From Kitasatospora sp. Root107 (lineage in GTDB: Bacteria; Actinomycetota; Actinomycetes; Streptomycetales; Streptomycetaceae): 64,000 nucleotides of DNA. Within the stretch, counting starts at the first letter, position 1. Each line of letters starts with the position of its first letter. Below are positions 60,213 through 64,000 of the stretch, in pieces. The position numbers were made by a program, and so were the translations under genes. Under the pieces are notes generated by a model. That model saw only the letters and a list, made by a program, of their open reading frames with translations, did no database searches and had not been told where the DNA came from. Location: NCBI RefSeq assembly GCF_001424875.1, contig NZ_LMCT01000072.1, forward strand, positions 798-64,797, in the 5' to 3' direction.

Positions 60213-61570
60213 CGGCACCGCTGGTCCAGGTGACCGACCTGCGGGTCGAGGTCGGCGGCCGAACCCTGCTGGACGGCGTGCACCTGCGCGCGTACCCCGG
60301 CCGGGTGACCGCCCTGCTCGGAGCCTCGGGCTGTGGAAAGACCACCACCGGCCTGGCACTGCTCGGCGAGTACCCCGAGGGTGCGAAGGTGTCCGGCACG
60401 GTGCTGACGCCGGCCGGGGCGGTCGGGTACGTGCCCCAGCACCCGGCCACCGTGCTCAACCCGGCCCGCCGGATCGGCGCCCTGCTGGGAGAGTTGGGGC
60501 CCCGGTCGGCCGTCGAGGACGCGCTCCGCCGGGCCCGGCTGGACGACCCCGCCGCCGTGTTGCGGCGCTTCCCGCACCAGCTTTCCGGTGGGCAGCAGCA
60601 GCGGGTGGTGATCGCTCAGGCCCTGTTGTTCGGGGCCAGGGTGCTGGTCGCCGACGAGCCGACCACCGGGCAGGACCCGGAGACCAAGCGGCACCTGGTC
60701 ACCGAGCTGGCCGCGCTGGTGCGGGACGGCCTGGCTCTGGTCCTGCTCAGCCACGATCTGGACGTGGTACGGGAGTTGGCTGATGAGGTGGTGATGCTGC
60801 GCGGCGGCCGGGTGGTCCGGGCGGGTGCCTGGGACGAAGTGCCGGCGGTCAGCCCCCGTCGGTCCGCCGAACCGACCGCGCCGGTGCTGGCGGCACGTCA
60901 CCTGACGGCCCGCCACCCGGGCGGCGCGTTGGCACTGGCCGATGTCACGCTCACCCTCGGCGCGGGCGAGTGCCTCGCCCTGACCGGCCGCTCGGGCAGC
61001 GGGAAGACCACCCTGGGTCGCTGCCTGGCCGGCCTGCACAGCGCCTACCAGGGCACGGTCACCCTGGACGGGCGCCCGCTGCCGCGCAGCCTGCGTTCCC
61101 GCAGCCGGGCCGAGCTCGCCGCGGTCCAGTACGTCTTCCAGGACGCCCGGGCCGCCTTCGACGAGCGCCGCCCGGTGGCCGGGCAAGTGGCCAGGGCGGC
61201 GGTCCGGCTCGGCGGTCTGGGCCCGGCGGAGGCCGACGGGGCAGCGGCCAGGTTGCTCGCCGAGCTGGGCGTACCGACCACCGGCCGGCCGGCCGAACTC
61301 TCCGGCGGTGAGCTGCAACGGGCGGCACTGGCCCGGGCGTTGGTGGCCAACCCGCGCGTCCTGGTCTGCGACGAGATCACCTCGGGTCTCGATGCGCTGA
61401 GCCGCCGCCTGATCCTGGACCACCTGGCCGGGCTGCGTGACCGGACGGGTCTGGCGCTGCTGCTCATCACCCATGACCGGGCGGCGGCCGACATCCTGGC
61501 CGACCGCACGCTGGACCTTCAGACAGTCCCCAGCGGCGGAGTGTCGGGTTCCCTGAGCACGGCCAGGTAG
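60209..61570 (+). CDS. ABC transporter ATPase, two nucleotide-binding domains in one chain
   Basis: A 453-residue fused ATPase (DppD-DppF or CntD-CntF in one chain); 4-bp overlap. Domain 1: Walker A GASGCGKTTTG, signature LSGGQQQRVVIAQALL, Walker B VLVADEPTTG. Domain 2: Walker A GRSGSGKTTLGR, signature LSGGELQRAALARAL, Walker B VLVCDEITSG. It powers the importer. Its last 52 bp overlap the 3' end of the convergent minus-strand aat-like gene (61519-62199), an unusual arrangement. Confidence 0.92.
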   Translation: MTAPLVQVTDLRVEVGGRTLLDGVHLRAYPGRVTALLGASGCGKTTTGLALLGEYPEGAKVSGTVLTPAGAVGYVPQHPATVLNPARRIGALLGELGPRSAVEDALRRARLDDPAAVLRRFPHQLSGGQQQRVVIAQALLFGARVLVADEPTTGQDPETKRHLVTELAALVRDGLALVLLSHDLDVVRELADEVVMLRGGRVVRAGAWDEVPAVSPRRSAEPTAPVLAARHLTARHPGGALALADVTLTLGAGECLALTGRSGSGKTTLGRCLAGLHSAYQGTVTLDGRPLPRSLRSRSRAELAAVQYVFQDARAAFDERRPVAGQVARAAVRLGGLGPAEADGAAARLLAELGVPTTGRPAELSGGELQRAALARALVANPRVLVCDEITSGLDALSRRLILDHLAGLRDRTGLALLLITHDRAAADILADRTLDLQTVPSGGVSGSLSTAR

Positions 61571-62199
61571 CGCTCGCGCGGCAGCAACTCGGCGCCCAGC
61601 GAGCGGATGTGCGGGCTGTCCCACTGGGCGTCCAGCAGCCGGCCGCCGACCGCGCCGAACCGGGCGCCGAGATCGGCCAGGACGGCGGTGCCCGCTCCCG
61701 GCCGGCGGTGGAACATCGAGTCCAGGCTGAGCACCGGCCCCACCTGGATCCCGTACGCCCCGCCGACCAGCTCGTCGTCCTCCCAGACCTCCCCGCTGAC
61801 CGCTCGCCCGTCCCGGTGCAGTTCGCGCAGTGCGGCCGTCAACTCGTCGGTCAGCCAGACGGGTTGGCGGTCGCGGCGGCACTCCTCCAGGACCCGGTCG
61901 AAGGCCTGCCCCACTGTGCAGCGCCGGCGCGGCCCGGCCCGCAGGCGGTTCACCGGCAGCACCGGCCGAGGGTCGGGCGACCACCAGGCCAGCGCATACG
62001 GGTCGTCCCCACCGACCAGAGTGGCCGGACCGTCCGCCCAGCGTGCCTCGTTGAAGGCGGCCAGGACCGGATCGGCCGCCGGGAAGGGGAACAGCCCGGC
62101 CCGGTAGGCGCCGAGCAGGGTGCGGGCGTCCAGCGCCCCGCCGAAGGCCACAGGAGCGTCGGCGGGTGCGTCGGTCAGGTCCAACTCCTCCCACCACAC
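61519..62199 (-). CDS. Leucyl/phenylalanyl-tRNA--protein transferase-like enzyme
   Basis: A 226-residue protein. Family motifs: LAWWSPDPRPVLPVN, VSGEVWEDDELVGGAYGIQV and LDSMFHRRPGAGTAVLADL, then GRLLDAQWDSPHIRSLGAEL. In Escherichia coli Aat the matching SESMF-like loop has Glu156 and the LIDCQ loop Gln188; here Gln is kept and Glu reads as Asp. Aat moves an amino acid from aminoacyl-tRNA to an N-terminal amine. It lies 7 bp after the NRPS stop in the same operon, so it may make a tRNA-dependent amide bond in a natural product. A housekeeping N-degron role is the alternative. Confidence 0.8.
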   Translation of the reverse strand: MWWEELDLTDAPADAPVAFGGALDARTLLGAYRAGLFPFPAADPVLAAFNEARWADGPATLVGGDDPYALAWWSPDPRPVLPVNRLRAGPRRRCTVGQAFDRVLEECRRDRQPVWLTDELTAALRELHRDGRAVSGEVWEDDELVGGAYGIQVGPVLSLDSMFHRRPGAGTAVLADLGARFGAVGGRLLDAQWDSPHIRSLGAELLPRERYLAVLREPDTPPLGTV

Positions 62200-62206
62200 G
62201 GGCGGT

Positions 62207-64000
62207 TCACCTGCTCGCGGTCGGCGGGTCGAGGTAGCCGGAGCCGATCAGGTTCCGCAGGTAGCGGTCCAGCAGTGCGCCGTCCACCGGCGGGAACTCC
62301 ACCCCGCTCCCGGCCAGGTCGGCGTCCACTCCGGACCGGTCGAAGCGCGGGAAGGTCCGGCGGAAGTACAGCTCGCTGACGGTCAGTTCGGGCCGCCCCG
62401 CGCAGCGGTCCACGAACAGCGGCAGGAAGGGGGTGGCCGGGTGCTTGGGGTGCTCGGCGGCGTACCGGGCGAACCGGCGCACCCACGCCTGGTACGGGAG
62501 CTCCTCCACCGGGTAGCCGAACGCCCGTAGCCGGGCGGTGAGTTCGCCGAGCAGCGGGTGCCGGGGGTTGGTCAGGTGGTACGCCTGCCCGGTGGCCTCG
62601 ACGTGGGTGGCGAGGTAGGTCACCGCGCGGGCGAAGCTGTCGGCGGGCAGGAAGTCCATCGGCAGGTCCACGTCGGGCGCGCACCCGGTGTCGGCGATCA
62701 GCCGGATCAGTGCGCAGATCTCGGTGGTGCTGTTCATCGCGCCGGTGGCCTGGTCGCCGGTGACGTCGTTCAGCCGGTGCACGGCCACCGGCAGACCGGC
62801 CTCGGCGGCCTGCCGCAGCAGCTCCTCGGCGACCCACTTGGTCTCCGCGTACCCGACCGAGAGGTGCCCCGGGTGCCCCAGCGGGGTGCGCTCGGTGACC
62901 TGCCGGACACCGGCCGCCCCGTAGCCGGCCAGCACCGACATGCTGGACAGGTGGTGCAGCGGGACGGCCCGGGAGTGCCCGGCCAGCCGGACCAGCTCGC
63001 GGGTGCCGCCGACGTTGACGGCGCTCAACTCCCGGTACGGATAGATGAAGTTGACTCGGGCGCCGCAGTGCAGGATCAGGTCGAGTCCGTCGGCCAGCTC
63101 GGTGAACCGACGCTCGGTCAGCCCGAGCAGCGGTGCCCCGAGGTCGCCGGGCTCGGGCACCACCCGGCCCGGCGCCACGCCGTCCAGCGGGTCCCGGAGC
63201 AGGTGGCGCAGCCCGGCCGCGCGCAGCCGGTCCAGCGCCTGCCCGGGGTCGGTGTCGCGGACCAGGCAGTGCACGGTGGCGTCGGTCTCCCGGAGCAGGG
63301 TGTCCAGCAGGTGCGAGCCGCAGTAGCCGGTGGCCCCGGTCAGCAGGATCGCGCCGGGGCGGCGCCAGTTCGGCACCGGCCCGCCGTTGCTCCTGATCGG
63401 TACCCCGAGCTCGGCCTCGCCGACGAAGTCGGGCGGCGGGTCGCCGGCCGTCAGGGTCCCGGCCCGGGCCGCCTGGGTGTTGCGGGCGAACGCGGCCAGC
63501 GTCGGTTCGGCCAGCAACGCACGGGTGAGCGCCCGGAGTTGACCGACCCCGATGCCGAACATGATCCGGGCCCTGGCCAGCATCTCGGTGGCCAGCAGCG
63601 AGTCGCCGCCGATCCGGAAGAAGTCGTCCCCGGGATGCACCTGCTCCAGGTGCAGCATCCGGGCCCAGAGCTCGGCCACGCCGGTGCCGACCGGGGTGAG
63701 CGGCTCGGCGGCGGCCGTCGGTGGTGGCGGCGGGGGAGCGGTGGAGAGCAGCAGGCCCTTGCGGTCCAGCTTGCCGTTGTGGTCCAGCGGCAGCTCGGCC
63801 ACCTCGGCCAGCCTGGCGGGCAGCATCCAGCCGGCCAGCCGCTCGGTCAGGAACCTGCTCACGTCCTCGGGCGGGACCGGGCCCGCGGTGGTGTAGAAGG
63901 CGGCCAGCGCCCCGTCCTCCGGCACCACGGCGGCCTGGTCCACCGCCGGGTGGTCGGTCAGGGCCGACTCCACCTCGGCCGGATCGACCCGGTAGCCGCG
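62207..64000 (-). CDS. NRPS C-terminal part with thioester reductase domain (runs off window)
   Basis: 597 codons of the C-terminal end. Order: end of an adenylation domain with the A10 lysine motif DHNGKLDRKGLL, a carrier protein (FFRIGGDSLLATEMLARA, phosphopantetheine Ser), and a Lys2/CAR-like reductase domain with the NADPH fold ILLTGATGYCGSHLLDTLLR and the SDR pair Y-x3-K (VGYAETKWVAEELL). Such domains release the chain as an aldehyde or alcohol. The start lies beyond 64,000. It is followed by the aat-like gene and converges on the metallophore operon. Confidence 0.9.
   Translation of the reverse strand, partial: RGYRVDPAEVESALTDHPAVDQAAVVPEDGALAAFYTTAGPVPPEDVSRFLTERLAGWMLPARLAEVAELPLDHNGKLDRKGLLLSTAPPPPPPTAAAEPLTPVGTGVAELWARMLHLEQVHPGDDFFRIGGDSLLATEMLARARIMFGIGVGQLRALTRALLAEPTLAAFARNTQAARAGTLTAGDPPPDFVGEAELGVPIRSNGGPVPNWRRPGAILLTGATGYCGSHLLDTLLRETDATVHCLVRDTDPGQALDRLRAAGLRHLLRDPLDGVAPGRVVPEPGDLGAPLLGLTERRFTELADGLDLILHCGARVNFIYPYRELSAVNVGGTRELVRLAGHSRAVPLHHLSSMSVLAGYGAAGVRQVTERTPLGHPGHLSVGYAETKWVAEELLRQAAEAGLPVAVHRLNDVTGDQATGAMNSTTEICALIRLIADTGCAPDVDLPMDFLPADSFARAVTYLATHVEATGQAYHLTNPRHPLLGELTARLRAFGYPVEELPYQAWVRRFARYAAEHPKHPATPFLPLFVDRCAGRPELTVSELYFRRTFPRFDRSGVDADLAGSGVEFPPVDGALLDRYLRNLIGSGYLDPPTASR

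Overview
The window is about 64 kb of very GC-rich actinobacterial DNA. Streptomycetaceae (Streptomyces or Kitasatospora) is the best guess. The reasons are spore-associated protein A (SapA) homologs, an AfsR/SARP regulator, many short 4-bp gene overlaps, GTG starts and a biosynthetic cluster.

Positions 1-36,775 form a layered genomic island at the 3' end of a tRNA-Pro(GGG) gene on the minus strand (36699-36775). A 67-bp segment of that tRNA and its flank is repeated identically at 22628-22694 and 36679-36745. These are read as attL and attR of a 14-kb element. Its tyrosine recombinase (35307-36581) lies against the tRNA. Two older tRNA 3'-end relics (691-752 and 3559-3584) and an integrase C-terminal scrap (372-480) lie further left in the same orientation, as expected from repeated insertions at one site.

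The older layer (about 0.7-22.6 kb) is mostly small secreted proteins. It holds at least six full, fused or broken copies of a SapA-like domain and three copies of a peptidase-inhibitor I36/crystallin-like domain. Two CHAP-domain proteins carry these same domains as fusion partners. Two paralogous lipoprotein genes each lie beside an I36 gene. A peptidoglycan-binding/M15-type peptidase, a B-lectin protein, a SARP regulator and a TrmB/LuxR-type regulator are also present. Decay is common: an IS5-like transposase remnant with a (CTGCGAC)9 repeat, a group II intron 3' end, and a sapA copy with a 208-bp internal deletion.

The young element (22.6-36.7 kb) carries a tightly packed minus-strand operon that looks like a conflict or antiphage system. 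In order of transcription it encodes an alpha/beta hydrolase, an effector-associated-domain/trypsin-like protease, a small P-loop ATPase with a similar N-terminal helical domain, a STAND ATPase with a helical repeat tail, a PD-(D/E)XK nuclease-like protein, and a frameshifted last gene. This is the strongest candidate for an undescribed system.

Positions 36.9-50.6 kb look like ordinary chromosome: an MFS exporter, DUF1684, TesB, AlkB, DinB, YbaK, GNATs, a MerB-like protein, a lipoprotein/ECF sigma/anti-sigma operon and a YraQ/TIGR03943 permease pair.

Positions 50.8-61.6 kb hold ten overlapping plus-strand genes that look like a metallophore pathway: ATP-grasp ligase, DUF364 metal-chelation protein, cysteine-synthase-like enzyme, dipeptide epimerase, MFS exporter, methyltransferase and a complete Opp/Nik/Cnt-type importer. 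A 29-bp near-perfect palindrome with a Fur/Zur-like 7-1-7 core lies upstream. Converging on it from the right are an Aat-like aminoacyl-tRNA transferase and the 3' end of an NRPS with a terminal reductase domain, which runs off the window.
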